NCBI GenBank assembly: GCA_003116975.1
Contig: BGKB01000057.1
Location: forward strand, 124,001-188,000
Direction: 5' to 3'
From: Aurantiochytrium sp. KH105
Lineage: Eukaryota; Sar; Bigyra; Thraustochytrida; Thraustochytriidae
Length of the DNA: 64,000 nucleotides
In this document: piece by piece, positions 18,177-27,738 of the stretch
How the letters are laid out: each line of letters begins with the position of its first letter
How positions within the stretch are numbered: position 1 is the stretch's first letter
Translations under genes and position numbers: made by a program
The notes under the pieces: generated by a model
Databases searched by the model: none
What the model was told of the DNA's origin: nothing
What the model saw: only the letters and a program-made list of their open reading frames with translations

Positions 18177-20167
18177 GTCTCGACTGCGTCGCCCGGAGCG
18201 CAAGGGAGGAAAGCCGGAGCGAGGGGGAGGCGGTGCTCGCGTGTGTATACGCCGCAGTTGAGGAAACAGGGGGCCTGGCCGTGCTGATACGCAGCGCTCG
18301 AGGCGCAACACGGCGAGGTGCTCCAGGCAACGCGAACGGCGTGGATTTCCTCATTGAGCGAAAACCCGTCCAGAATGAGGGAGGTTCGCGAAGTGCCAAG
18401 CGACACGTTCTTGACCGTGTGCCATTTGAAGTCGTCTTCAACGCCATGAAGAGAAACGCGAGATTTTAAACCAGGCGCATGATCATCGCAGACCCGGCTG
18501 CCGGTCGAGTCCTTGCGCCAGACGCGACAGAGGCACGATGCCCGCGCGCCTGTGCAGAACTCAATGTTGGCATCTGAAAGAACACGCGACGACTCAGGCT
18601 CGATGACAAGGGCGTCGTCCTTTGCCAATTCGTCGAGCGCCAACGCAAGGCGGCCGCTCGATGATTTCACGCACTGCTGTGCACGAGGAGGATTAAGTTG
18701 CCCAATCTCGGAAAAGTTGTAGGCAAGAGAGCCAACAGCAAGCACAGCTCGTGCAGCAAAACGACGTTTGTTCCGAGGATGAATTAAACCCATATAAACG
18801 GGCGCCGCGCCATACAGCCACTCCCCGTCAATTGCTTCAAACCAGTACGATGGGAGCATTTTACGGGGACGAGCATTGATGCAATCAGGTTGAGGCTTAA
18901 AGTCATCCATTTCAGTTGTGGACGGGACACAACAGCCAGCCTTGACACAGGCCTTTTGGTTAGGCCACGGCTCGCCCAGATCGTGTCCGTGGGCAATAAC
19001 GACATTGGGAAGAGCGTTCGCCACTTCCATTTGAGCACTACGCATCGCAGCCATGTTCTCCGGTTTGCCCTCGTCCGTGCCGCCCGCCAGGGAATAAATT
19101 ACAAAAGGAAATTCCGCGGGCGTTGTGCCAGGCGTCACTGCCCATAAAGAGCGCCAGGCATCCACCATTTGGTGGAGAGAACACGCATAGCCGCGCTTTT
19201 GCGCAAGGCTTCCGGCGACCTCGCGCACATTGTTTTCGCCCTGATACCAGATAGCACCGGTGATTGTGGTATTCACAAAGGGAGCAACGAGGCCGTTGAA
19301 AAGATCGGCATCGGTTTCAGATCGTGAGATATCAGCGCAGCCGTCGAGAGTGCCTCGAGGAGACCAACGTTGTACCTGCGTTCCACCAATGGCGCTGAAG
19401 ATGAGACCAATCGGAAGGTTACGGGTCTCTTCAGAGCCGGCAAGCTTTCTTCGTAGCTCCAATCCAAAATATATACAGGTCGAGCTTAGTCCCATCAATG
19501 CCTTGGACGCAGGTCCAAGTTGTTGCCAGCGATCATACTGCATTTTCTTGCGCATAATGTAATCGGGTTGCGCGGAAGTGTGGCCTGCTGGGCTGTTTGG
19601 CATGAGCGTAACGCCAAGGATGCGAAGCAGACTTCCATTTTGCCCTGCGAACGTGGCGTTCCGAAGATCGTCGCGCACAGTTCGAAACGAAAATGTGTTT
19701 TTGATCCCCAAAGCCATGTTGGACTGGCCGCTGCAAAACCACACGTCGCCGAAAGCGACATTGTGCAGCGAGACATTGCCTGCCGAGGCAGAAATCAATT
19801 CAATACGAAATCCCGCGTCCCCATGAGGCGCAAAAGGTGGCAGGGCGTGACGCCATGTTTGCCCTCCTTGTGCGATATCTACTGCACTTTCGTGCAAAAG
19901 AACCTCGTCTGACTCGCGCACAACCCGGATCAACGCGTCTTGCGCATCACTCCGGGTCGCGAGCGGGCCATACACGACCGCTCGTTTGGGGGCGCGCTGT
20001 AAGACCATGTCGTGCGTAAATGTCGTAGCGAACCCCGTAAGAGTCGGATCTCGTTCACCCTGCGTGAAAAAGGCATTTTGTTGTACATCCTTTTTTGCAG
20101 TCTGTGCCGTGGCCGCGATCACGAGCAAGAGACAGACCGCAGTCGTCAATAATCTCTTCACGATCAT
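18173..20167 (-). CDS. Secreted sialate O-acetylesterase-like SGNH hydrolase
   Basis: This 664-residue protein starts at the ATG at 20167, which gives a clean signal peptide (MIVKRLLTTAVCLLLVIAAT, cleavage near residue 22). The frame also runs 37 codons further upstream, but that extension lacks a signal. The family removes acetyl groups from carbohydrates such as 9-O-acetyl sialic acid. The nucleophile block FGDVWFCSGQSNM places the serine at about 149. The oxyanion and structural blocks SAIGGTQVQRW and GAIWYQGENN follow. The C-terminal catalytic block reads GLIHPRNK, where the family usually has an Asp two residues before the His. Several cysteines in the C-terminal third suggest disulfides. 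Single exon. Confidence 0.82.
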   Translation of the reverse strand: MIVKRLLTTAVCLLLVIAATAQTAKKDVQQNAFFTQGERDPTLTGFATTFTHDMVLQRAPKRAVVYGPLATRSDAQDALIRVVRESDEVLLHESAVDIAQGGQTWRHALPPFAPHGDAGFRIELISASAGNVSLHNVAFGDVWFCSGQSNMALGIKNTFSFRTVRDDLRNATFAGQNGSLLRILGVTLMPNSPAGHTSAQPDYIMRKKMQYDRWQQLGPASKALMGLSSTCIYFGLELRRKLAGSEETRNLPIGLIFSAIGGTQVQRWSPRGTLDGCADISRSETDADLFNGLVAPFVNTTITGAIWYQGENNVREVAGSLAQKRGYACSLHQMVDAWRSLWAVTPGTTPAEFPFVIYSLAGGTDEGKPENMAAMRSAQMEVANALPNVVIAHGHDLGEPWPNQKACVKAGCCVPSTTEMDDFKPQPDCINARPRKMLPSYWFEAIDGEWLYGAAPVYMGLIHPRNKRRFAARAVLAVGSLAYNFSEIGQLNPPRAQQCVKSSSGRLALALDELAKDDALVIEPESSRVLSDANIEFCTGARASCLCRVWRKDSTGSRVCDDHAPGLKSRVSLHGVEDDFKWHTVKNVSLGTSRTSLILDGFSLNEEIHAVRVAWSTSPCCASSAAYQHGQAPCFLNCGVYTREHRLPLAPAFLPCAPGDAVET

Positions 20168-20747
20168 CGTCCGTCCTCGAACAGATGAAGGGATGAATGA
20201 ACGAATGAATAAATAATTTATCGCCCAAAAAGTTCCCTCTCCCAAGTCTCCTCTCCGGTCACCTCCGAGGCAAATCACCTGACGGCGAATCCACTATATC
20301 TATCTTCCTGACAGAAGTGAGCACGGGTCAGGCTGTCAAGGCACCGCTTGCTCGCTTTTGCTCGCTTTTGCTCAGCAACAACGTGGTTCGCATCCACACC
20401 CGACGCCCGACGGCCGCCGCCGCGTGATGAAGGGACGGTGCGTGGAAGGAAGGCCCCGCGTGCGAGCCCCGCTCCGTCGCGCCGCGCGGCGCTACTCGAG
20501 GATCTGGCAACGGCCGGCTCGAGCTCGAGCGGCAGGCAGCTCGGAAGCGTTCGTGAGTTGGGTTTCTACGAGTTGTTGTTGCAGGAAATGTCAAGTAGTA
20601 GTTCCTCATAATCGACATTAGAGAGTCGAAAGGAGTGGCGCACGCGCGAGCGAGAGGGCACGGGGCAGACGGACGCCGAGAGCGACGGAGACCAGCGACG
20701 AGCAGGGGTCGCGCAGCGCGCAAAGTCGGGCGAATCGAGAAGACACA
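20168..20747. other. Divergent intergenic, no gene seen
   Basis: This region separates the esterase-like gene (minus) and the P5C reductase gene (plus). It has an AT-rich patch at about 20190-20220 (GAATGAATAAATAATTTAT) close to the esterase start that could act as a core promoter. Arg/Ser-rich ORFs across the rest are not convincing. Confidence 0.5.
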
Positions 20748-21671
20748 ATGATCAAGTCGCTGGCAGAGGTCCGCGTCGGGTTCATCGGCTGCGGCATGAT
20801 GGCCACCGCGCTCATGGCAGGCTTCGAGGCCAAGGGCGTCGTGGACGTGGCGCGCATGTGCGGAAGTTGCAAATCGCAGTGCACCGTGGACAGAGTCGGC
20901 AAGCTTGGCGTGCCAGTGTACACGGAAAATGTCAAGGTCGTGGCCCAGAGCGACGTCATCTTCTTGTCCGTGAAACCATACGTGCTGCCGCACGTGCTCG
21001 AGGAGATTCGCGACACTGTGACCAAGGAAAAGCTCGTTGTTTCGATCGCCGCTGGTGTCACGATTGGTGCCATGGAAAATGTTTTGCCCGAGGGCTCGCG
21101 TCTCATTCGTGTCATGCCCAACACCCCATGCAGCGTTGGTGCTGCGGCGTCTGCATATGTCAAGGGCACGCATGCTACCGAGGACGACATGGCTTTGGTC
21201 GGCGAGCTGATGACAGCAGTTGGTCTGGCGATTCCCTGTGCCGAAAAGGATCTCAATGCCGTGACGGGGCTCACCGGCTCAGGTCCGGCCTATGTTTTCT
21301 TGATGATTGAGGCTCTTGCGGACGGTGCCGTCCGCGCGGGTCTCCCGCGGGCAATGGCCCTGAAGATGGCTGCCCAGATGGTCAAGGGTGCCGCGCAAAT
21401 GGCCGTGGAGACCGGCCTGCACCCTGGTGTGCTCAAGGATCAGGTTTGCAGTCCTGGTGGTACGTTCAATTATTTTTCTTGTTTGGCCAAGCCATCCACC
21501 ACTGACGTTTTCACCTCTAACTTTGCTTGCGTGCATCATTATTTTTTGTGGATTGTCACAGGTACCACGATCGCTGGCGTCGAGGCGCTTGAGAAAGGCA
21601 ACTTTCGTGCCACCGTCATGAGCGCCGTGACGAGTGCCAAGGCCCGCGCTGACGAGCTTTCCAAGCAGTAG
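20748..21671 (+). CDS. P5CR: Pyrroline-5-carboxylate reductase, one intron
   Basis: This enzyme catalyses the last step of proline synthesis, reducing pyrroline-5-carboxylate with NAD(P)H. The Rossmann start VGFIGCGMMATALMAG lies at 9-24. SVKPYVLPHVL, IRVMPNTPCSVGAAASAY and the signature VTGLTGSGPAYVFLMIEALADG are all present. The family motif that should read SPGGTTIAG is interrupted after SPGG by 34 foreign residues. A GT-AG intron, 21460-21561 (102 nt), restores it exactly. Exons are 20748-21459 and 21562-21671, giving 273 residues, the usual family length. The intron length is a multiple of three with no in-frame stop, so an unspliced message would still be translated, with an insert near the dimerisation region. 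Confidence 0.96.
   Translation: MIKSLAEVRVGFIGCGMMATALMAGFEAKGVVDVARMCGSCKSQCTVDRVGKLGVPVYTENVKVVAQSDVIFLSVKPYVLPHVLEEIRDTVTKEKLVVSIAAGVTIGAMENVLPEGSRLIRVMPNTPCSVGAAASAYVKGTHATEDDMALVGELMTAVGLAIPCAEKDLNAVTGLTGSGPAYVFLMIEALADGAVRAGLPRAMALKMAAQMVKGAAQMAVETGLHPGVLKDQVCSPGGTFNYFSCLAKPSTTDVFTSNFACVHHYFLWIVTGTTIAGVEALEKGNFRATVMSAVTSAKARADELSKQ
21460..21561 (+). other. Intron in P5C reductase gene
   Basis: The donor is GTACGT and the acceptor TGTCACAG, 102 nt apart and T-rich. Removal joins the two halves of a conserved Gly codon and restores the reductase signature. Confidence 0.9.
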
Positions 21672-22152
21672 GAGCTCACGATCAATGAGTGCCACCCTCG
21701 TTAGACCCTGCATAGATCATTTGTTAGATCATGTTTCTCATTCCCCTTTCGTCCCAGCTTGGGCCTTTGACGAAGGTTTTGCATGATCACTGGTTCATCG
21801 CTCGATTCCAGAAATCCATGGGGACGACATCTCGTTTTTTTTTTTCACTTTACTTCTTTCAACTTTTACTTTGTTGAACGGGAAGGTAACTTGAACTTGA
21901 ACTTGAACTTGAAGGGAAAGTGAGGTATAGTGGTTTGAAGGCAACGCAAAAGGGGAAAGATTTTTACCCGGCAAAGCGGCGCGCGGCGCAGCACGAGGGG
22001 CGCAAGTCGAGGCAGCGCGACTCGGCGCGAAGCAGCGCAGGCGGCAGCTCCCCATCTACGGAACGCCACGCCCGCTCTCTCGCTCACCTGCAAGTCGACG
22101 AGGACTTTGGTTCGATTGGTTTCTCGCGCTGAGAAACTCAAAGAAGAAGGCG
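21672..22152. other. Intergenic, contains AACTTG repeat
   Basis: No gene is seen. A T-rich tract lies at about 21835-21880, followed by an (AACTTG) hexamer array at 21888-21913. The 3' half is the leader of the TTC39-like gene. Confidence 0.5.
21888..21913. repeat. (AACTTG)n hexamer array
   Basis: Four hexamer units. The reverse complement reads (TTCAAG)n and belongs to a small TTCAAR repeat family also found at 26441, 33575 and 55951. Confidence 0.85.
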
Positions 22153-24603
22153 ATGATGAGCTCACCGGACGAAGCACAGAACGCCGGCGAGAATGAGGAC
22201 GTGGCGATCAAGGCATGGCGCGAAGACATGGCCAAGATGCAGATGGGAACGACGATGCTCTTCACGAATGATTTTGGGGGCGCAGAGTCAGTTTTCTCGA
22301 GCGGAATGCGAAATGAGCGACCTGCCGAGATCCTCAAGCAGGAGGGTGTCAGGGATCTCCGGGGCGCCTTCGCGCTCCAATATGCGCTGGTCTCCGTGAT
22401 CAAGGGCGTCGCCTCCCTCGCCAACGACCAGCTTGACGAATGCTTGCAGCGACTTTGGTTCGCTGAGCAGCTCGCGGCAGAAGACTCGGACTGGCTCGGC
22501 AAAAGCGTAGTTCGTGGCATTTGCACCTTGGTTGGAGGTGTTGTGCAATGCTTGCAGCACTCCTTTGTCTCGGGCGTCTTTAATGTGTGCAAGTCCTGGA
22601 TGTGGATCAAAGTGCTCAAGAATGAGGCGGTGGAGTTCCAGGGCAAGGAACGCGAGGTGGTTCGTTCATGCGCGCTGCTCACGCTCGGTATCTTCAACAT
22701 TCTGCTCAGCCTCTTGCCCACCTCCATGCTCAAGGCCGCTTCGCTGCTAAGCGGCTTCGCCGGCGATCGCGACATTGGCCTCGATATGCTCAAAGACTGC
22801 TGGAAGGAAGAAGGCATGTTTGCACCCTGGGCTGCGCTTGTGTGGGCCGCCTTCAATGTGGACACGAAGAGCTTTCTGGATGAACCGCTCTCGAAGACCG
22901 ATAGCGAGACTTGCGATGAAATCTTTGCCTGGGCAAGCGAAAAGTATCCCACGTCTGTATTTTTCAGTGGCATCGAGGCTGACTTCGAGGCGATCAGAAA
23001 GAACGTCGATCTCGCCATCGTTATCATCGATCGCGCCGCGCCCTTTGCTGGTGAGCTCAAGGCGCTCGAGTGGGCCCTCAACTACAAACGCGGCGTCTAC
23101 GAGCTCACCAAGCTCAATTTTGCACGCGCGGCCGTCTACTTTGAGGAAAGTCTTCAGGTCTATGTGCGAGTGGGGCGTCGCAGTATGGTTCCCTTTATGG
23201 CAATCTACAGCGCGCTCTGCTACCACGTCGTTGCTCATGTGAAGAACCGCGCCGAGCTTGCGCAGGACGAGATTGATCTTGCCGAGGAGGCCCTCTTGGA
23301 GGACGATAGTGCCGAGGACGACGACGAAGATCTTCATCTTGATGGCCACCATGTGCACCAAATCGACGAGGTTGGCACCAACAAAATCACCGAGAATCTG
23401 GATGCCTTGAGCCCTGGTGCCGAGACAAACGCGCATGACGAGGGCGAGAGCGAGAAGGCAAGCAACAACCTTGACAATGTCGGAGGTCTCGATATTGGCG
23501 ACGATTCAGACGAGGAGGACGAGCACGATGCTGGCGCAGATATAGATCCCATCGAGGACATGGACGCGGCTACAGCAGCGGCGCACTCGGAAGAAATGCT
23601 CTGCCTGGTGGAGAACTATCGCGCCATGAAGAAGGACAACTGGGGCCGTCAAGACGAATGGGCCTTCGACGTGTACAAAGAATATCACGAGACTCTCGAT
23701 GCCGAAACCGGTGCGGGGGAGTCAGACGCGCCGCTGCCACGAGAACCCTGGCCGCTGCTCGACATTGTCGAAAGCATGATCTGGCGCATGCGGTGCACGC
23801 GCTGGATGGAGGAAGCGAACACGGTGGAAATGCTGGCACTTCTTCAGCAGGACGAGACAGAGCGGGAACCGGATTTTGACGACCAGATCCGCGTCTGCGC
23901 CTGCTTTGCGCAAGTTCTGCTGGAGCGCAACCAGACCGAACCTGCGCTCGAGTGGTGCGATCGCGGTCTGGCGCTCGAGTCCTCGTTGAGCCCTCAGGGT
24001 CGAGAAGCGGGCTACGCTTTGATGCTGCACTATCTGCGCGCTCTCAACATGTACCAGCGCGGTCAGCTTCTCGCGGCGCGTCATTCGCTCAACACGGTCG
24101 AGGCGGCCGACAAAACAAACTCGTGGATTTACCATTACATTATGTTCAAGAGCAACATTTTAAAAAAACTCGTGGCTGCCGCGTGGGAAAAAGTCGAGTA
24201 CGCCACGGTATCTGTGCCTGCTGGAGGCGCGCATAGCGACGTCGTGCGCATCACGGCTCCTGGTCAGCTCGTCGCGTGGGAGTGGGCGTGCCTGAAGTTT
24301 GACGTCCAATTTTCGGCCATGTTCCGTCCGGCCGAGGACGAAGACGGGGCCGAGGGCGAGGGCGCCGAGGGCGTCATGATTTTTTCCACAATCGAACGCC
24401 ACAGCGAAGAGGACGGGCCACACGTGGGCTTCTTCGTTGCGCCGCGGTCCGGTGAGGTCATTTTTGAATGGGACAACCGATTCAGCTTCATGCGTTCCAA
24501 GTCGATCGAGTACCGTCTTAGTACGCTTGCTCCTGACGAGCATGAGTTCCCGCTCTCTGCCTCGGGCAGCCATTCGATGCACAATCATCTCAGCCTCTCC
24601 TAG
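22153..24603 (+). CDS. TTC39/Iml2-family tetratricopeptide protein
   Basis: This 816-residue protein matches the TTC39/Iml2 (DUF3808) family. Hallmark segments are the N-terminal region with FTNDFGGAESVF, GVFNVCKSWMW-type helices, and the signature GIFNILLSLLPTSMLKAASL followed by GFAGDRDIGLDMLKDCWKE. TPR-like helices continue at about 300-390 and 590-680. A long acidic linker (about 370-480, rich in Asp/Glu) and a C-terminal beta-rich section (about 680-800) are less typical. That section reads VSVPAGGAHSDVVRITAPGQ and could be a GOLD-like or lectin-like fold (inference). Yeast Iml2 is linked to inclusion-body and lipid-droplet clearance; the animal members have roles in ciliogenesis and lipid metabolism. 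Either of the two initial ATGs could start it. Single exon. Confidence 0.82.
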   Translation: MMSSPDEAQNAGENEDVAIKAWREDMAKMQMGTTMLFTNDFGGAESVFSSGMRNERPAEILKQEGVRDLRGAFALQYALVSVIKGVASLANDQLDECLQRLWFAEQLAAEDSDWLGKSVVRGICTLVGGVVQCLQHSFVSGVFNVCKSWMWIKVLKNEAVEFQGKEREVVRSCALLTLGIFNILLSLLPTSMLKAASLLSGFAGDRDIGLDMLKDCWKEEGMFAPWAALVWAAFNVDTKSFLDEPLSKTDSETCDEIFAWASEKYPTSVFFSGIEADFEAIRKNVDLAIVIIDRAAPFAGELKALEWALNYKRGVYELTKLNFARAAVYFEESLQVYVRVGRRSMVPFMAIYSALCYHVVAHVKNRAELAQDEIDLAEEALLEDDSAEDDDEDLHLDGHHVHQIDEVGTNKITENLDALSPGAETNAHDEGESEKASNNLDNVGGLDIGDDSDEEDEHDAGADIDPIEDMDAATAAAHSEEMLCLVENYRAMKKDNWGRQDEWAFDVYKEYHETLDAETGAGESDAPLPREPWPLLDIVESMIWRMRCTRWMEEANTVEMLALLQQDETEREPDFDDQIRVCACFAQVLLERNQTEPALEWCDRGLALESSLSPQGREAGYALMLHYLRALNMYQRGQLLAARHSLNTVEAADKTNSWIYHYIMFKSNILKKLVAAAWEKVEYATVSVPAGGAHSDVVRITAPGQLVAWEWACLKFDVQFSAMFRPAEDEDGAEGEGAEGVMIFSTIERHSEEDGPHVGFFVAPRSGEVIFEWDNRFSFMRSKSIEYRLSTLAPDEHEFPLSASGSHSMHNHLSLS

Positions 24604-24752
24604 AAGGAGCATTTAGGTATTTCTGAGCGATCTTGTTTCTTTGTTCTCCTGAGAAAATCTCTTGCCTTTGCTTTCTGCGATGTGAGCGTATAACATGCAA
24701 AGACCCGAACGTACATCTGCAATCATGTCCGCGTCGTCTTGTTTCGTCTATT

Positions 24753-25295
24753 CTACCCTCGTGAAAAAGCGGCAAAAGGTCCAGATCTCTTTGTGACGGC
24801 ACCGCCAGTCCCACTCGCGGAACGCGAAGTATCTTCAGCGGAGCGCTCAAGTTTGTTCGTCTCATTGATAGCTACCAGGATGTCGTGCATATTCGTCTCA
24901 AGCACGAGGCCGCCCATGACAATTTCGTCCAAGATATAGTGGACTTTGTCCGCGTGGAAAATGAGGTCGAGCTCGCACACGCTCTCAAAGCATTTGTCAA
25001 GCGTTTCGACGAAAACTTGGATCAGGTCCAAAATGCCAAGTTCGCTCTCGGTGTCTTCGCACGCAAAGACGAAGAACAGCGTTGCATAATGGCGGTAGAT
25101 CAGCTTCGTACCCTTGCCCCAGGATCCGGAAAGGCTGTCCCCGGCCATAAAGTTACACACGTTGTCGGAGCGCTTGGATACCAAAAGAAAGATCTCTCGG
25201 ATCAAGATTTGCTGCGTCGCCTCATCGACCGCCTCGTAGAACTTGACGCACCGCGGCTGTCCGTAGTTGTTGACGATGAAGATGCCCCGAATCAT
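24753..25295 (-). CDS. AP3S: AP-3 adaptor complex, sigma subunit
   Basis: This 180-residue protein starts at the ATG at 25295 (MIRGIFIVNNYGQPRCVKFY), the standard family start. The frame upstream of it encodes unrelated basic sequence. AP-3 carries cargo from Golgi or endosomes to lysosomes, vacuoles and related organelles, and sigma is its small core subunit. Diagnostic AP-3 segments are KLIYRHYATLFFVFACEDTE, SELGILDLIQVFVETLDKCF, VCELDLIFHADKVHYILDEI and MGGLVLETNM. The tail after residue 150 is Ser/Gly-rich and short. Upstream of the ATG the sequence reads TGCAGG, compatible with a splice acceptor, so a 5' UTR intron is possible. It converges with the TTC39-like gene, 149 bp away. Confidence 0.97.
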   Translation of the reverse strand: MIRGIFIVNNYGQPRCVKFYEAVDEATQQILIREIFLLVSKRSDNVCNFMAGDSLSGSWGKGTKLIYRHYATLFFVFACEDTESELGILDLIQVFVETLDKCFESVCELDLIFHADKVHYILDEIVMGGLVLETNMHDILVAINETNKLERSAEDTSRSASGTGGAVTKRSGPFAAFSRG

Positions 25296-25529
25296 CCTGC
25301 CTGCAGGAAAGAGCTTGCGCGTGGAAAATAAGTAAACGCGCGTGTGCGTCTTGTGGCGCGCTTGCTCGTTGGGAGTGTTTGCTGTAGAGCGCCAAGAGCA
25401 GCGACCGCCCGACCGACTTAACGACCGACCGACCGACTGGGACGCGCGCGACGCCGTTGCCAATCAGGATTGACTCCAAGCGAGCGAAAGAGAGGCGATC
25501 GAACGGCAGACATTTTGTATCTAATCGGT

Positions 25530-25799
25530 CTAAAGATAATAAAAGTCAAAATAGGTCTCTTGAAAAGAATTAATTCCGGGATCATGGACGCAGTTGTGAC
25601 TCCTTTTGCCCTGGCGAGTTTCTCTTTTAACTCTTTTCGCGCAGCGTCGCACAGCATCGTGCCGGACGCAACTTGCTGCCTTGAAATGCCGATCGACGAT
25701 TGTTGCCTTGAAGTACGTGTATACCTTGCTGAGCATGCGTCTGGAGGACAATTCGAAGATGGAGGGCTCGTCGTCATCTATGCTTGCGAGCATGGAAGG
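25530..25799 (-). CDS. Possible small ORF with PEX12-like N-terminus
   Basis: From the ATG at 25799 the minus strand encodes about 89 residues, starting MLASIDDDEPSIFELSSRRM. The DDEPSIFEL stretch resembles the start of peroxin-12, a RING-type peroxisomal import protein. After about 35 residues the similarity ends, and there is no room for the rest of the 350-residue family before AP-3 sigma. It could be chance, a gene fragment, or the first exon of something I could not follow. The overlapping plus-strand frame (25470-25853) has no recognisable domain. Confidence 0.2.
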   Translation of the reverse strand, partial: PSMLASIDDDEPSIFELSSRRMLSKVYTYFKATIVDRHFKAASCVRHDAVRRCAKRVKRETRQGKRSHNCVHDPGINSFQETYFDFYYL

Positions 25800-26440
25800 T
25801 CCAACAGACAACTGGCACAGTTCATTTGGCTGCTGTCAAAGTCGAACAGATAAGAAGAGCGCTCTTCGGAGCAAACGTTGGGTCCACGAAGCGGGTGACC
25901 GGCCGGCCAACTAGCTGCTTCGCCGCAGGTCCGCTGATCGACGGCGGCCGGCCGAGTGGGTCGGCCGGCCGGATAGTCGGTCGGCTAGTCAATCTGTTGA
26001 CAGACAGCTGATGATGCGAGAACCTTGGGTTTTCACCTTGTCAACGGGTAGCAAGTAATGCGCTTCGCTGCAGCAACGCGTGGTTGTTGGCTCTTCTCCT
26101 CATCACCGTGTCACTCCACTCCCGTCAGAGGTTGCCTTCGTTCGCGTCCTTTGATAAAGCTCTTGCGCCTTGCGAAAACACACGAACACACACACACATA
26201 CACTTGTCCTCGTCCGACCTGCCAGCGAAAAGCACTGTGGTTCCGAAGCGATGAAACGGTCGAGCCTTGGTTGTTCTGCAGACACGTCGTGCGTCCGTAC
26301 GCCTACTGTTGCCCCTACTCACGCGAGGCAGCTCTCTCCCCTTTTTAATTCTTTTTTTTTCATTCGCTCTCGCTCTCTCTCTAACCCGCTTTACTCTCGT
26401 CCTGGACCCGACACGCTGCAGTGCATGAATGAACTCCGCG

Positions 26441-26462
26441 TTGAACTTGAACTTGAACTTGG
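26441..26462. repeat. (AACTTG)n hexamer array
   Basis: Just over three AACTTG units, the same motif as at 21888-21913, in non-coding DNA. Confidence 0.8.
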
Positions 26463-27738
26463 AAAACGAGCAAATTCAACGGACTAAAAAATTCGATACG
26501 TGTCTTGTGCGGCCTCAAGCATCCTCTTCTCCCTCCTCGCTAGCGAGTTCTATAAGGTCACCTTCGCGCAGCAGCTCCAGCGTGCAGCTTCCGAGTTCGC
26601 GTGTCATCTCACATCTCGGCGCCGACGCTACAGTGCCGCTCCGCTGGCAACGGCTACGAGCCAGAACCGAGCTCGCTGAGGGGGGCTGCGGGAGAATAAA
26701 TACTGCGCGTCCGTTGAGGATACATGCTTTTTATCCCTCCTGAAAGTCCTCAGTGGTAATTAGAGGCTCATCCGCGAGGAAATGACCCCCGGACGACCGG
26801 TAGGCAAAACAAGACTCTCCAGAGCGCGCGAGACGTGAGCGCTCTGAGCCCATTGCGCCAAAGGAACTCCAGTGCTGCCAGAGGAGCTTGAGAGGGGAGA
26901 TGCGTTAGAAAAGGGTCGCAGCTGGGCGCCTCAGTAGAAAGCAGTCGAGCGTACACTGAGAACATTGACGAGCCGCTACAGTCGATTCGCTCTGGACGTG
27001 TCGGAGGTAGAGACAAGTCGGCAGCCTGCACTGCCGTGCGAAAGAACACCGTGGGAGAATCGGGTGCGATAATCCTGGGACTTGAACGTTGAGCGAGGCC
27101 GTTGAGCTGTGCGAAATTAAATAGCGCCATCCCCAGGAAGAATCAGTGTAAGGCATGAAGGCAAAGCAACACAAGAGCTTTGCTCGCAGTCGGGCAAAAC
27201 GGTCATTTGAAAGGTGCAAAGGCAAGGCAAGGGTCAGCGTCCGCCAGAAATCAAGCAGCAGACAGGCAATTCCGCTCGAGTATCGTGCGTGCCTGGCAGA
27301 CTTGCTTCGTGCGTGCTCACGCTGGTGGACAGGTAAGTGCGACGCATTGCATTGCGCAACAATACACGCGACAGCGCAGGGTGCTGCTCAAGGTGAGGGC
27401 ATCACGCCCGTGACATCGGCAACGAACGAGAAGAGAGAGCGAGAGAGCGAGAGAGCGCGAGAGCGAGAGAGCGAGTGCCCTACGCTTTATTGCCACCGCT
27501 GCACTTTAGTTGTTTCGCGCTCGAGGTCTGTATGCATGCATGCACGCTTCGCAAAGATAAGATGTGCGACGGTGGCGGTTTGGTCGCCATCATGCAAAAT
27601 CACCCTCACTCGGCACTTGTATGGAATTCGAGGACGAAATACTAACAAAGATGACATTTGTGCCAAAATACAGAAGCGTCGCCACGAACCTCAATTTCGA
27701 AAAGCGGGGAAGCCAAAGAGTAAAACAACAAGGTCAAA

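Larger units (their letters stand above)
25296..27738. other. Long intergenic, mostly unassigned
   Basis: No confident gene. Contents: (GACC)-rich repeats at 25403-25438; a minus-strand frame at about 25530-25799 with a PEX12-like start; GGCCGGCC-type palindromes near 25940-25990; an (AACTTG) array at 26441-26462; a minus ORF 26768-27130 with no recognised domain; and a GAGAGC-rich tract at about 27430-27475 before the EGF-like gene. Confidence 0.5.

Noticed and set aside
25470-25853. Plus ORF opposite the PEX12-like frame
   Set aside because: No recognised domain; only one strand can be coding and neither is well supported.
26768-27130. Minus ORF of 120 codons
   Set aside because: No recognisable domain or signal; possible but unsupported.
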